Part shown: one piece after another, positions 40,587-49,334 of the stretch | Numbering within the stretch: position 1 is the first letter of the stretch | Layout: each line of letters starts with the position of its first letter | Notes under the pieces: generated by a model | Seen by the model: only the letters and a program-made list of their open reading frames with translations | Database searches by the model: none | What the model was told of the DNA's origin: nothing | Assembly: GCF_900753045.1 (NCBI RefSeq) | Contig: NZ_CAADXO010000034.1 | Span: 4,936 to 68,935 of the forward strand | DNA: 64,000 nt | From: an uncultured Phascolarctobacterium sp. | GTDB lineage: Bacteria > Bacillota > Negativicutes > Acidaminococcales > Acidaminococcaceae | Direction of reading: 5' to 3' | Made by a program: the position numbers and the translations under genes

Positions 40587-41753
40587 ATGAAGCTTTTACA
40601 TTTGTCGGATCTGCATTTAGGAAAAAAACTTAACGAGTTTTCTCTTTATGAGGATCAAAAATATATTTTACAACGGATTGTACAGATGATTTGCGCCAAG
40701 CAGCCTGATTGTGTACTGCTTGCCGGAGATATTTATGATAAACCGGTGCCGCCGGCAGAAGCTGTTGTTTTATTTGATGATTTTCTGAATCAGCTGGCGG
40801 AGCTCAAGGTGCCTGTGTGCATTATCAGCGGCAACCATGATTCGGCGGAGCGCTTGGCGTTCGGTGCGCAGCTGATGAGCGGCAGCGGCATTCATTTTGC
40901 GGGCAGTTATAACGGTGAGGAGCAGAAGCTCGTGCTGGAGGATGAATTCGGCAGAGTGAATATTTTCCTGCTGCCGTTTTTGAAGCCTGCTGTTGTGAAG
41001 CATTGGGCGCCTGAGGAGGCTGCGGCGGAGATTAGCAGCTACCATGATGCGGTGAAATATGCTGTGTCGCAGCTGCCGTTGGCACAGGACGAGCGTAATG
41101 TGCTTGTTGCGCATCAGTTTGTCACCGGCGCTGTTACCGCAGGCAGTGAGGCTGTTAATGTGGGAGGTCTGGATAATATCGGCGCGGAGGTTTTTGCTGC
41201 TTTTGATTATGTGGCCTTGGGACACATCCATAATCCGCAAAACGTCGGCGGTAATGAGCGCATCCGCTATTGCGGTACGCCGCTGAAATATTCCTTCAGC
41301 GAATGGCAGCAGCAAAAATCCGTGACAATGGTGGAGCTTGCCGAAAAAGGCAATATGAAGGTTACGCAGCTGTCGCTGACACCGCTGCGTGAGGTACGCT
41401 ATTTAAAGGATACCTTTGAGAATTTAATGGCAAGGCCGAACTACGCCATGTTCCCGATGGATGAAAATGGTTGTCTGCAGGATTTTTATTATCTGACGCT
41501 GACGGATGAAAACGATGTTCCTAATGCTATGCAGCGCCTGCAGACTGTATATAAGAATTTGCTGCAGCTTGATTACGATAATAAGCGCACGCAGGCGAAC
41601 GCGGAGCTGGAGGTAACGGAAGATTTAGTAGAGAAAACTCCGTTGGAGCTTATCGATGATTTTTATCGCCTGCAGAACAATCAGGAGCTGAGCGAGGATC
41701 AGAAGCAGTATCTTACTAATTTGCTGTCGGAAATGGGAGGTGTCGTATTATGA
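40587..41753 (+). CDS. sbcD: Exonuclease subunit SbcD (Mre11-like)
   Basis: A 388-aa calcineurin-like nuclease with the five phosphoesterase motifs: LSDLHLGK, LAGDIYDK, SGNHDS, VAHQ and ALGHIH. It is the nuclease half of SbcCD, which opens hairpins and protein-blocked DNA ends. ATG 40587 follows ACAGGGAGTGATAGC. It overlaps sbcC by 4 nt (ATGA). Confidence 0.93.
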   Translation: MKLLHLSDLHLGKKLNEFSLYEDQKYILQRIVQMICAKQPDCVLLAGDIYDKPVPPAEAVVLFDDFLNQLAELKVPVCIISGNHDSAERLAFGAQLMSGSGIHFAGSYNGEEQKLVLEDEFGRVNIFLLPFLKPAVVKHWAPEEAAAEISSYHDAVKYAVSQLPLAQDERNVLVAHQFVTGAVTAGSEAVNVGGLDNIGAEVFAAFDYVALGHIHNPQNVGGNERIRYCGTPLKYSFSEWQQQKSVTMVELAEKGNMKVTQLSLTPLREVRYLKDTFENLMARPNYAMFPMDENGCLQDFYYLTLTDENDVPNAMQRLQTVYKNLLQLDYDNKRTQANAELEVTEDLVEKTPLELIDDFYRLQNNQELSEDQKQYLTNLLSEMGGVVL

Positions 41754-44203
41754 GACCGCTGAAGCTGGTTATGAGTGCGTTTGGTCCGTATGCGGGGCAA
41801 ACCGTGATAGATTTTTCCAAGCTCGGAGAGCAGGGACTGTATCTGATTACCGGTGATACCGGTGCCGGCAAAACCGTAATTTTTGACGCCGTTTCCTATG
41901 CTTTATACGGGCAGACGAGCGGCGGTGTGCGTGATGCCAACATGCTGCGCAGCCAATATGCGGATGCCGATACGCCGACGTTTGTGGAGCTGGAATTTTG
42001 CTTCCGAGGCAAGTGCTACAGGGTAAAACGCAATCCGGAGTACCGCCGTCCGGCGAAGCGTGGCAACGGTATGACGAAGGAGAAGGCCGGCGCCGAGCTT
42101 TACTATCCCGATGACCGCGTGCCGGTGACGAGAATGTCAGATGTTGATAAAAGCATTGTGGAGCTGTTGGGGCTTAATCATAAACAGTTTACGCAGATAA
42201 CGATGATTGCTCAGGGACAGTTCCGCAAATTTTTGGATACCAATACGGATGAGCGCAGTAAAATCTTCCGTGATTTGTTTCATACATACTTCTTCCAACA
42301 GCTGCAGGAGAAGCTGAAGCAGGATGCTGCGGCCAAGCGTAACGAATTTGCCGAGCAGCAGCGCAGAAGCGAGCAGGCGTTGAACGGCATCAGCTGCATT
42401 TATCCCGCATATACGGAGCAGCTGCAGAGCTTTGCTTTGCGTCACTATGAGGGCTGTGTTGAAGAAGTGCTGGCCTTGGTTGATACGATTATTGCTTTGG
42501 ACGAAAAGGAACAGCAGCAGGTGGCGGCAGCAGCGGCTATCGTGACGAAAAATCTGACTGCGCTGCAGGACAGCCTGGGTGCTATTACTAAAAAGCAACA
42601 GCTTGAAAAGTATATGCAGACGACAGATGCCAGAATCGTAAGTATGCAAAAACAGCTGGAGCAGGAAGCGGCTGCGGCGGTGCAAAGGCAGGAGGCTCTG
42701 CAAAAGCTTGAGGCAGAGGTCAACGAAGCGCAAAAGGGCGAGGTGGAGCTGGCACAGCTGCAAACCGAAAGGCAGCAGCTGGCTGCACGGCAAAGAGAAC
42801 TGCTGCAACTGCAGGATATGCAGCAGCGTTACCAAAGGCAGGAGGTTGCTCTGCTGCAGAAGCGTCAGGAGTACAAGCAGGCCTGCGATAATTTTAATCA
42901 TCTTAATGAGCAGAGCGAAGCTTGCTTTGACAGATTTTTGGGCGCGCAGGCGGGCCTTTTGGCGCACGATAAGCTGAAGCCCGGCAAGCCTTGCCCGGTT
43001 TGCGGTTCCTGCGAGCATCCGCAGCCTGTGCAGCTGGAGCAGGACGCACCTACAGAAAATGATGTTGAGCAGGCGCGCGCTAAAGCTGAGGCCGCTCAGA
43101 AAATAAGAGACGGCCTTGTAGGTGAAGGCAAGGCATTGAAGGAGCATCTTGAGTTGGATAAAACCTTGCTGATAGGCAAGGGAGTGGAGCTGCTTGGTTG
43201 TGACGATTTGAAGCTGATTGCCGAAAAAGCGCAGGCAGAGCTGAAGGATGTTAACAATAAGATTACGACACTGCGCCTGAAGATGGGCTTTTTGCAGGAA
43301 AAGGTGGAGCAATACAGGAAGCTGGCAAAAACTTTGGAGCAGCAGAAGGCTGCCGACAAGCAGGCGGAGGCTGCGGCGCAGAGCATGAGGCAGCAAATGG
43401 CAGGTGCCGAAGGACAGCTGCAGGAGCTGAAAAAGCAGCTTGCCGAGCAGAATGAGCTGCTGACGGATGTTGATGAACAGGAGCTGCAGCAGGAGCATGA
43501 AAAGCTGCTGGCGCAGCAGCGTGAGCTGGAGCTGCAGGACAAGCGGTTGTATGCCGCAATCAAAAACAATCAGCGGATTAAGCAGGAGGTCAGCGGCTAC
43601 GAAGCGCGCAGGGCAGCCTGCGAAGCGGAGTACAGCTTTATCAACAGCCTTTCTGCAACGCTGAACGGAACCTTGACTGGCAAAAAACGCGTTAATCTGG
43701 AAACATATGTGCAGATGCACTACTTCGATAAAATTCTGCAGCGCGCCAATTTAAGGCTGCTGCACATGAGCCGCGGCCAGTACGAGCTGTGCCGTGACAA
43801 AATGCAGGATGCGGACAGCAAGACGGGCAACAGCAAAACAGGCCTCGATTTGGAGGTTAAGGATTACTACAGCGGCAATCTGCGCAGCGTCAAAACCTTA
43901 AGCGGTGGCGAATCCTTTATGGCATCGCTGGCGTTGGCGCTGGGGCTGGCAGATGAGGTGCAGTCCTGCGCCGGCGGCATTCAGCTGGATACGATGTTTG
44001 TCGACGAAGGCTTCGGTTCGCTGGATGACAGCAGTTTGCAGCAGGCTATTGCTACGCTGCAGGGCCTTAGTGAAGGACATCGCCTTGTAGGTATTATTTC
44101 GCACGTACATGATTTGCAGGAAATGATCGACAAAAAAATTCTCGTCAGGAAAAACCGCGGCCTGCAGGGGACGGGCAGCGAGGTCGCACTGGTGGTGGAT
44201 TAA
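41750..44203 (+). CDS. sbcC: Exonuclease subunit SbcC (Rad50-like)
   Basis: An 817-aa SMC-type ATPase, shorter than E. coli SbcC (1048 aa) because the coiled coil is reduced. Walker A GDTGAGKTVIFDA is at the N-terminus, and ABC signature TLSGGESFMASLALALGL and Walker B IQLDTMFVDEGFGSLD at the C-terminus. Two long Gln/Glu-rich coiled-coil arms flank the zinc hook KPCPVCGS (Cys near 414 and 417). It pairs with SbcD, with which it is translationally coupled. Confidence 0.93.
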   Translation: MRPLKLVMSAFGPYAGQTVIDFSKLGEQGLYLITGDTGAGKTVIFDAVSYALYGQTSGGVRDANMLRSQYADADTPTFVELEFCFRGKCYRVKRNPEYRRPAKRGNGMTKEKAGAELYYPDDRVPVTRMSDVDKSIVELLGLNHKQFTQITMIAQGQFRKFLDTNTDERSKIFRDLFHTYFFQQLQEKLKQDAAAKRNEFAEQQRRSEQALNGISCIYPAYTEQLQSFALRHYEGCVEEVLALVDTIIALDEKEQQQVAAAAAIVTKNLTALQDSLGAITKKQQLEKYMQTTDARIVSMQKQLEQEAAAAVQRQEALQKLEAEVNEAQKGEVELAQLQTERQQLAARQRELLQLQDMQQRYQRQEVALLQKRQEYKQACDNFNHLNEQSEACFDRFLGAQAGLLAHDKLKPGKPCPVCGSCEHPQPVQLEQDAPTENDVEQARAKAEAAQKIRDGLVGEGKALKEHLELDKTLLIGKGVELLGCDDLKLIAEKAQAELKDVNNKITTLRLKMGFLQEKVEQYRKLAKTLEQQKAADKQAEAAAQSMRQQMAGAEGQLQELKKQLAEQNELLTDVDEQELQQEHEKLLAQQRELELQDKRLYAAIKNNQRIKQEVSGYEARRAACEAEYSFINSLSATLNGTLTGKKRVNLETYVQMHYFDKILQRANLRLLHMSRGQYELCRDKMQDADSKTGNSKTGLDLEVKDYYSGNLRSVKTLSGGESFMASLALALGLADEVQSCAGGIQLDTMFVDEGFGSLDDSSLQQAIATLQGLSEGHRLVGIISHVHDLQEMIDKKILVRKNRGLQGTGSEVALVVD

Positions 44204-44236
44204 GGCAAAAATATCTCTGCGGAAGAAGAAAATTAC

Positions 44237-44265
44237 TTTACCATATATTGTCAGTGTGATAAAAT
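44237..44265 (+). promoter_or_regulatory. Promoter of xpt and the second NCS2 permease
   Basis: TTTACC (44237-44242), 17-nt spacer, TAAAAT (44260-44265). An overlapping TTGTCA (44249)..TTATAC pair is an alternative. I see no purine riboswitch in the leader. Confidence 0.5.
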
Positions 44266-44347
44266 AATCTTTATACTTAAAAGACAAATTGATTGCTGAC
44301 ATGTTCGTAGCAGCAGTTAAAAAACAAAATGTATGGAGGGCTTGACG

Positions 44348-44935
44348 ATGAAATTATTGGAAGAAAAAATTGTTAATGACGGTGTTATCAAAAGCGGTAA
44401 TGTCCTGAAGGTTGACAGCTTTTTGAATCATCAGATTGATGTGCCGTTTGTTGCGGAGCTTGGTAAAGAATTAAAGCGCTTGTTTGCAGACAGGAATATC
44501 ACTAAAATCCTGACTATTGAAGCTTCCGGTATCGGTATTGCCTGCGTTGCGGCAATGTATTTTGGCGTTCCGGTAGTATTTGCCAAGAAATCCAGCGGCA
44601 GCAATATGGATAAGGATGTTTACTTCACCCAGATTTATTCCTATACCCATAGCAAAACAAACGACGTTGTTGTTTCCAAAAGATTTCTTTCCAAAAACGA
44701 CCATGTGCTGATTATTGACGACTTCCTGGCTAACGGCTGTGCGCTGGAAGGCCTTATCGATATTGTACGTCAGTCCGGTGCTACTGTTGAAGGCGTTGGC
44801 GTTGCTGTAGAAAAAGGCTTCCAGGGCGGCGGCGACAAGCTGCGCAAAGCCGGCTATAACCTGCATTCCTTAGCTATTATTGATAAGATGGATGCCAAAA
44901 CCAACACAGTAGTGTTCAGACATGAGGAAGAGTAA
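44348..44935 (+). CDS. xpt: Xanthine phosphoribosyltransferase
   Basis: A 195-aa type I phosphoribosyltransferase that makes XMP from xanthine and PRPP. The PRPP loop is VLIIDDFLANG (~120-130). KILTIEASGIGIA near residue 50 and VVVSKRFLS are typical of Xpt. It ends in a TAATG overlap with the NCS2 permease gene, the same xpt-pbuX order as Bacillus. ATG 44348 follows ATGGAGGGCTTGACG. Confidence 0.92.
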   Translation: MKLLEEKIVNDGVIKSGNVLKVDSFLNHQIDVPFVAELGKELKRLFADRNITKILTIEASGIGIACVAAMYFGVPVVFAKKSSGSNMDKDVYFTQIYSYTHSKTNDVVVSKRFLSKNDHVLIIDDFLANGCALEGLIDIVRQSGATVEGVGVAVEKGFQGGGDKLRKAGYNLHSLAIIDKMDAKTNTVVFRHEEE

Positions 44936-46245
44936 TGAGCGAAAAACAATATACTGATCCGATATACGAATTAGACGGAAAAATTTCTGTAAGCAAGGCG
45001 ATTCCCTTCGGCCTGCAGCATATCCTGGCGATGTTCGTTGCAAACATTGCTCCGATTCTGATCGTTGCCGGTGTGGTAAAAATGCCGGTAGAGCAGAGCG
45101 GTGCGCTGGTGCAGTCGGCAATGCTGGTAGCAGGCATCGGAACTCTGATACAGCTTTATCCTGTCTGGCGTGTCGGCAGCGGTTTGCCTATCGTTATGGG
45201 CATCAGCTTCACCTTTGTATCCATCGCCTGCGTTATCGGTGCTAAATACGGTTACGGCGGCGTTATGGGTGCGGTACTGATTGGCGGTTTGCTGGAAGGC
45301 ATTTTAGGCCTGGGCGCAAAATATTGGCGTCGTCTGATTCCGCCGATTGTTGCTGCTACCGTTGTTACCTCCATCGGTTTTTCTCTGCTGGCGGTAGGCG
45401 CTAACTCCTTCGGCGGCGGCTTCGGTAATCCGAACTTCGGTGATGCTCCCTATATTATTGTAGGTACGATTACTTTGGTAAGCTGCATTGCCTACAATAT
45501 TTTCGCCAAATCCTTCTATAAACAGCTTTCCGTGCTTTTTGGTTTGATTGTCGGCTATGTAGTTGCTTATTTTATGGGCATGGTAAACATGAGCAAGCTC
45601 GCTGAGGTTAAGCTGATTGCTATTCCTCAGCTGATGCCTTTTGCCATGGAATTCCATCCTGATGCAATTTTTGCATTCTTTTTGATATTCCTGGTTTCCG
45701 CTACCGAAACCATTGGTGATACCTCCGCAATGACTGCTATCGGTCTGCGCCGTGATGTTAAGGAAAAAGAAATTTCCGGCTCCATTGTCTGCGATGGTCT
45801 GGTAAGCAGCTTGTCTTCCGTTTTCGGCTGCCTGCCTATTACCTCCTTCAGCCAGAACGTAGGCCTGATTGCTATGACGAAGGTTGTTAACCGTTTTGCT
45901 ATCATGACAGGCGCTGTTATTATGATTATGGCAGGTCTGTTCCCGGCGCTGGGCGTGCTGCTGGCATCTCTGCCGGAGGCAGTTTTGGGCGGTTGCACCC
46001 TGATGATGTTCGGTTCTATCGTAGTCAGCGGCGTGCAGATGATTGCCAACTGCGGCTACAATTCCCGTAATGTAACGATTGCTTCTTTGGCACTCAGCAT
46101 CGGTATCGGCTTTACTCAGACGCCGGCAATTTTTAAGATTTTCCCTGATCTGATTAAGAATGTTTTTGCAGAAAACTGTGTAGCCGTAGTTTTTATCGTG
46201 GCTATGGTGTTAAATATTATTCTGCCTAAAGAGAAAGAAGAATAA
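44935..46245 (+). CDS. Xanthine permease (NCS2 family, PbuX-like)
   Basis: A 436-aa membrane protein related to the NCS2 protein at 24268 (shared PFGLQHILAMFVANIAP, SATETIGDTSAM and FSQNVGLIAMTKVVNRFA). Its coupling to xpt by a one-base stop/start overlap makes xanthine the likely substrate, for salvage to XMP. The other copy is grouped with molybdenum-hydroxylase maturation genes, so the two may serve separate purposes. Confidence 0.88.
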   Translation: MSEKQYTDPIYELDGKISVSKAIPFGLQHILAMFVANIAPILIVAGVVKMPVEQSGALVQSAMLVAGIGTLIQLYPVWRVGSGLPIVMGISFTFVSIACVIGAKYGYGGVMGAVLIGGLLEGILGLGAKYWRRLIPPIVAATVVTSIGFSLLAVGANSFGGGFGNPNFGDAPYIIVGTITLVSCIAYNIFAKSFYKQLSVLFGLIVGYVVAYFMGMVNMSKLAEVKLIAIPQLMPFAMEFHPDAIFAFFLIFLVSATETIGDTSAMTAIGLRRDVKEKEISGSIVCDGLVSSLSSVFGCLPITSFSQNVGLIAMTKVVNRFAIMTGAVIMIMAGLFPALGVLLASLPEAVLGGCTLMMFGSIVVSGVQMIANCGYNSRNVTIASLALSIGIGFTQTPAIFKIFPDLIKNVFAENCVAVVFIVAMVLNIILPKEKEE

Positions 46246-46278
46246 CGATACGTGTTTTAAAATAAAGAGGGGTTACAA

Positions 46279-47169
46279 ATGAAGATTATTGATGCCCATA
46301 TGCATTATTACAATGTTGATGGTTTTGTGCAGGTTGCAGCCAATGCAGGCTATGAAAATACAGCGGCCTGCTGGCAGAAAATATGCGAAGAAAACAATAT
46401 CGTTTTTTCCGTAGCTATGGGCAACACTAATTATACGTCTTCGAAATACGGCGGTGTCACACCGCGTATGATTGACCTTGCAGCGCCTTTTGACGAGGAG
46501 CATTACAATCAGCCGCAGAACATGGGTTACTGCATGGGTGTAAACAGCGAGGCTATAACCGAAGCAAATGCGGAAAAAACAGCGCAAGAATTTGAACGCT
46601 TCATTAATGACCCGCATTGTCTGGGCATTAAGCTCTATCCCGGTTATAATGCTGTCTATGTCAATGACAAAAGACATTGGCCGCTGTTTGAGCTGGCGCG
46701 TGCCTATAATGTGCCAGTAGCAATTCACACAGGCGATACTGCTTGGCCTAGCGGTCTTTTGAAATACTCAAATCCGCTGACTGTTGATGAAGCAGCAGTA
46801 GCGTTTCCTGATGTTACCTTTGTTATAGCGCACTGTGGTTGCCCATGGTTCGCTGATGCGGCAGAGGTGGCCTGCAAGAACGCTAACGTATGCATTGACC
46901 TTTCCGGTCTGGTGGAGGGCAATCCTAAACCGCTGATACTGCTCGAAAGACAGCGTGGCTTTTTGCGTCAGCTGCATACCTGGCTGAATTATCTTGGTAA
47001 TTATGAAAAAATCATGTATGGCAGCGACTGGCCGCTTGTAAATATTCCCCTGTATATCTGGATGATCAGCCACGTTGTTCCCGAATGCTATCACGAGGAT
47101 GTATTTTATAACAATGCAGTAAGGATTTACAGTAAAATCGGCAAGCTGCTGGAAAAGTGCGGAGGTTGA
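46279..47169 (+). CDS. Amidohydrolase-family (Amidohydro_2) protein
   Basis: A 296-aa TIM-barrel hydrolase or decarboxylase. Metal-binding landmarks are DAHMHYY at the N-terminus, VAIHTGD (~150), VIAHCGCPW (~175) and MYGSDWPL (~245). This layout matches Amidohydro_2 enzymes, whose substrates range from lactones to aromatic acids, so no reaction can be assigned. ATG 46279 follows AAAGAGGGGTTACAA. It may be read from the xpt-permease transcript and is 1 nt from the next gene. Confidence 0.7.
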   Translation: MKIIDAHMHYYNVDGFVQVAANAGYENTAACWQKICEENNIVFSVAMGNTNYTSSKYGGVTPRMIDLAAPFDEEHYNQPQNMGYCMGVNSEAITEANAEKTAQEFERFINDPHCLGIKLYPGYNAVYVNDKRHWPLFELARAYNVPVAIHTGDTAWPSGLLKYSNPLTVDEAAVAFPDVTFVIAHCGCPWFADAAEVACKNANVCIDLSGLVEGNPKPLILLERQRGFLRQLHTWLNYLGNYEKIMYGSDWPLVNIPLYIWMISHVVPECYHEDVFYNNAVRIYSKIGKLLEKCGG

Positions 47170-47170
47170 G

Positions 47171-47863
47171 ATGGGACAGCCTGATATCAAAGAAATAGAG
47201 GCAGGGCTTAAGGATTGGGACTTTGTGCGCAATCTGCCTGCTGCAATCGGTGATTATACCCTTGTGCCGGGCTCCGGCATCGACGGACAGATTTTGAATA
47301 TTGCAGCCTATGTGCACGAAGCATCGCACTGTCGTCTTGATTTGACTTATACAAAAGAAACCTTTGATTATGTGCCGGTAAAAACCGTAGGCCTGCATAC
47401 GTTTCGCGACGTGCGCTTCTTCTGCCGTGACCGTGAGCATTTTGCCGACATGATGCGCAAGAGTTTGCCGGATATTTTGGCCAGCATGGACAAGAAAACC
47501 GTGCATACGCTGCCGTATGAAGCGAAAGCACTGCATTTTGAGCAGTGGGACTACTGGCGTACGCTGCCGGCTCAGGTAGGAGATTATGAGCTGTATATTA
47601 CGCCTGATAATCCCTTGCCTTATATCAACGGTTCCTTTATCTTTTTGGATTATACTGATTTTAAGCATGGCAATCAGATATATTTTTCCTATAATATTTT
47701 CCGTGATGAACTGTTTGCGGAAATGCGCAAGAATCATCTGCCCTTGACCACAGACGCTTTTGACGTGCTTGGCAACGTGCCGGCGGAGGATAAGCTGCAG
47801 GCTTTGCAGGTGCATATAGAGGAAAAACTGATGGCTGCATTGGATGATTTAAAAAAAGTATAA
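47171..47863 (+). CDS. DUF3786-like conserved protein
   Basis: A 230-aa soluble protein. FVRNLPAAIGDYTLVPGSGIDGQ, RFFCRDREHFADMMR and a C-terminal helix are visible. I associate the overall pattern only loosely with DUF3786 or a similar uncharacterised family. It follows the amidohydrolase by 1 nt (GGAGGTTGAG before ATG 47171), so the two are co-translated. No function can be proposed. Confidence 0.55.
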   Translation: MGQPDIKEIEAGLKDWDFVRNLPAAIGDYTLVPGSGIDGQILNIAAYVHEASHCRLDLTYTKETFDYVPVKTVGLHTFRDVRFFCRDREHFADMMRKSLPDILASMDKKTVHTLPYEAKALHFEQWDYWRTLPAQVGDYELYITPDNPLPYINGSFIFLDYTDFKHGNQIYFSYNIFRDELFAEMRKNHLPLTTDAFDVLGNVPAEDKLQALQVHIEEKLMAALDDLKKV

Positions 47864-47870
47864 AAAGATG

Positions 47871-47899
47871 TTGACAAAATAGGTTCAAGCCTGTATAAT
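47871..47899 (+). promoter_or_regulatory. Consensus promoter of the five-tRNA cluster
   Basis: TTGACA (47871-47876), exactly 17 nt, TATAAT (47894-47899), 17 nt before tRNA-Asp. Confidence 0.9.
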
Positions 47900-47916
47900 A
47901 TAGTTCGTAGTTGATT

Positions 47917-47993
47917 GGCCCGGTGGTTCAGTTGGTTAGAATGCCGCCCTGTCACGGCGGAGGTCGTGGGTTCGAGTCCCATCCGGGTCGCCA
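47917..47993 (+). tRNA. tRNA-Asp (GTC)
   Basis: A 77-nt cloverleaf with anticodon loop CTGTCAC, T arm GTGGGTTCGAGTCCCAT and encoded CCA. First of five tRNAs. Confidence 0.95.
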
Positions 47994-47998
47994 ATCAT

Positions 47999-48074
47999 GC
48001 CTCGGTAGCTCAGTTGGTAGAGCAAAGGACTGAAAATCCTTGTGTCCACAGTTCGATTCTGTGCTGAGGCACCA
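47999..48074 (+). tRNA. tRNA-Phe (GAA)
   Basis: A 76-nt cloverleaf with acceptor GCCTCGG/CTGAGGC, anticodon loop CTGAAAA and encoded CCA. Confidence 0.95.
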
Positions 48075-48078
48075 TATT

Positions 48079-48153
<75 letters not shown>

Positions 48154-48161
48154 CCTTTTAA

Positions 48162-48235
48162 GGCGACATAGCCAAGCGGTAAGGCAGAGGTCTGCAAAAC
48201 CTTTATCCCCAGTTCGATTCTGGGTGTCGCCTCCA
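48162..48235 (+). tRNA. tRNA-Cys (GCA)
   Basis: A 74-nt cloverleaf with acceptor GGCGACA/TGTCGCC, anticodon loop CTGCAAA and encoded CCA. Confidence 0.95.
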
Positions 48236-48271
48236 TTTTTATTTCTTAAAAGGTGTTAAGTAGTTATGTCT

Positions 48272-48360
48272 GCCGCGGTGGCGGAACTGGCAGACGCAAG
48301 GGACTTAAAATCCCTCGGGTAGTGATACCCGTACCGGTTCGATTCCGGTCCGCGGCACCA
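48272..48360 (+). tRNA. tRNA-Leu (TAA)
   Basis: An 89-nt class II tRNA with a long variable arm (CGGGTAGTGATACCCG), anticodon loop CTTAAAA and encoded CCA. Confidence 0.95.
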
Positions 48361-48384
48361 ACATAAATTTTGTGTTTATGTTGG
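48358..48384 (+). other. Hairpin that includes the tRNA-Leu CCA end
   Basis: CCAACATAAA (48358-48367) pairs exactly with TTTATGTTGG (48375-48384). The left arm begins with the CCA of tRNA-Leu. No T run follows. Confidence 0.55.
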
Positions 48385-48406
48385 AACAATATATAGAATG
48401 AAAATG

Positions 48407-48440
48407 CTGATTGAACTTGCAGAAGTCAATCAGTTTTTTT
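48407..48440 (+). terminator. Terminator of the tRNA cluster
   Basis: CTGATTGA.ACTT pairs with AAGT.CAATCAG around GCAG, followed by seven T. Confidence 0.85.
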
Positions 48441-48448
48441 GTGTTTAA

Positions 48449-48491
48449 AAAGCAGGAGCTGTTGTACAATTTGTGTGGCAGCTTCTGCTTT
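48449..48491. repeat. GCAGGAGCTG hairpin, copy 1
   Basis: AAAGCAGGAGCTG pairs with CAGCTTCTGCTTT around TTGTACAATTTGTGTGG. The left arm and TGTACA match the hairpin at 51009. Confidence 0.6.
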
Positions 48492-48516
48492 GCTTTACAA
48501 ACATTAGTAAAAATAA

Positions 48517-48562
48517 AATCCCGTCATCGCGGGCAAAAGATGGCCTGACCTATGACGGGATT
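48517..48562. repeat. Long-loop inverted repeat
   Basis: AATCCCGTCA (48517-48526) and TGACGGGATT (48553-48562) are exact complements with a 26-nt loop. Role unknown. The rest of 48563-48923 shows no supported feature. Confidence 0.5.
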
Positions 48563-48923
48563 AGTGGAAAAATAGATAATTCCTCTGCGTTCAGTATAAT
48601 CTATATGTTAGCTAAAGTCAAAATAATTATATGGATGAAAATACAGTTAGGCTTAGAGCAGATAATGATAGATATTATACTAAAGTATGTGTTATGCTGC
48701 AGCTTAAAAAGTGGAGAAATGGGAAACTTTAAATGCAGGATAAAAATTTTCAATGACGAAATATTTACAAATATAGCATTTTAGAAATACAAAAAAGAGC
48801 CGTTGGTTGTAATTTACTAACCCCAGATAGACAAATTCTGACATAGCTTGGAAGTATAATTTAATTGTAGGTTGAAAGAAAAAATCGCTTATTATGGCAA
48901 GTGTAATTGTTGAGGTGAAGAAA

Positions 48924-49283
48924 ATGGAATTCATGATTAGTGATGATGTAGGATTGTGCTGTTATGGTAGCGGAAGTGGTTATCACGAAGGATTAAATGG
49001 CGAAGATAGTAATTGCAAATGGTGTGTTGATGGATATGCAGCTGGGGCATTTGTTAGTTTTGAAAGTGCAAGGCGTGTAAGTGAAGATGAGGCAGTAAAG
49101 TACATTGTGGATGTGTTTGAAATGTCTAAAGAAGAGGCTGTTGAAAAACTGAATGAAAAAGGAGTGGATAAAGAGGAATCAATTAAGTATTTAGGTAAAA
49201 CTTTTGGTGACAATCCTAGAAGAGCAAAGCAGATATTAGGCTTTTTGCAAAGCAAGACAATATCTAAAAAGCCTGAATGGTAA
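48924..49283 (+). CDS. Hypothetical cytosolic protein with clustered cysteines
   Basis: A 119-aa acidic protein. The N-terminal half has CC and CKWC (possible metal site, residues ~11-33). The C-terminal half is alpha-helical and charged (SKEEAVEKLNEKGVDKEESIKYLGKTFG). No known family is recognised. ATG 48924 follows GTTGAGGTGAAGAAA; a frame from 48894 is less likely. It is transcribed in the same direction as three further small genes. Confidence 0.55.
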   Translation: MEFMISDDVGLCCYGSGSGYHEGLNGEDSNCKWCVDGYAAGAFVSFESARRVSEDEAVKYIVDVFEMSKEEAVEKLNEKGVDKEESIKYLGKTFGDNPRRAKQILGFLQSKTISKKPEW

Positions 49284-49334
49284 TAAAGGCTTACTCAGGA
49301 TAACTGCGTTGGAGAGTAATGGAGGCGTATGAAA

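Noticed and set aside
42137..43720. 527-codon minus-strand frame opposite sbcC
   Set aside because: It is the antisense shadow of the Gln/Leu-rich SbcC coiled coil, with a low-complexity product and no ribosome site.
44204..44347. Possible purine riboswitch before xpt
   Set aside because: The conserved loop and junction sequences of purine riboswitches are not present; only promoter-like elements and an SD are visible.
48473..48784. 103-codon frame after the tRNA cluster
   Set aside because: No ribosome site; it runs through two hairpins and has no protein-like composition.
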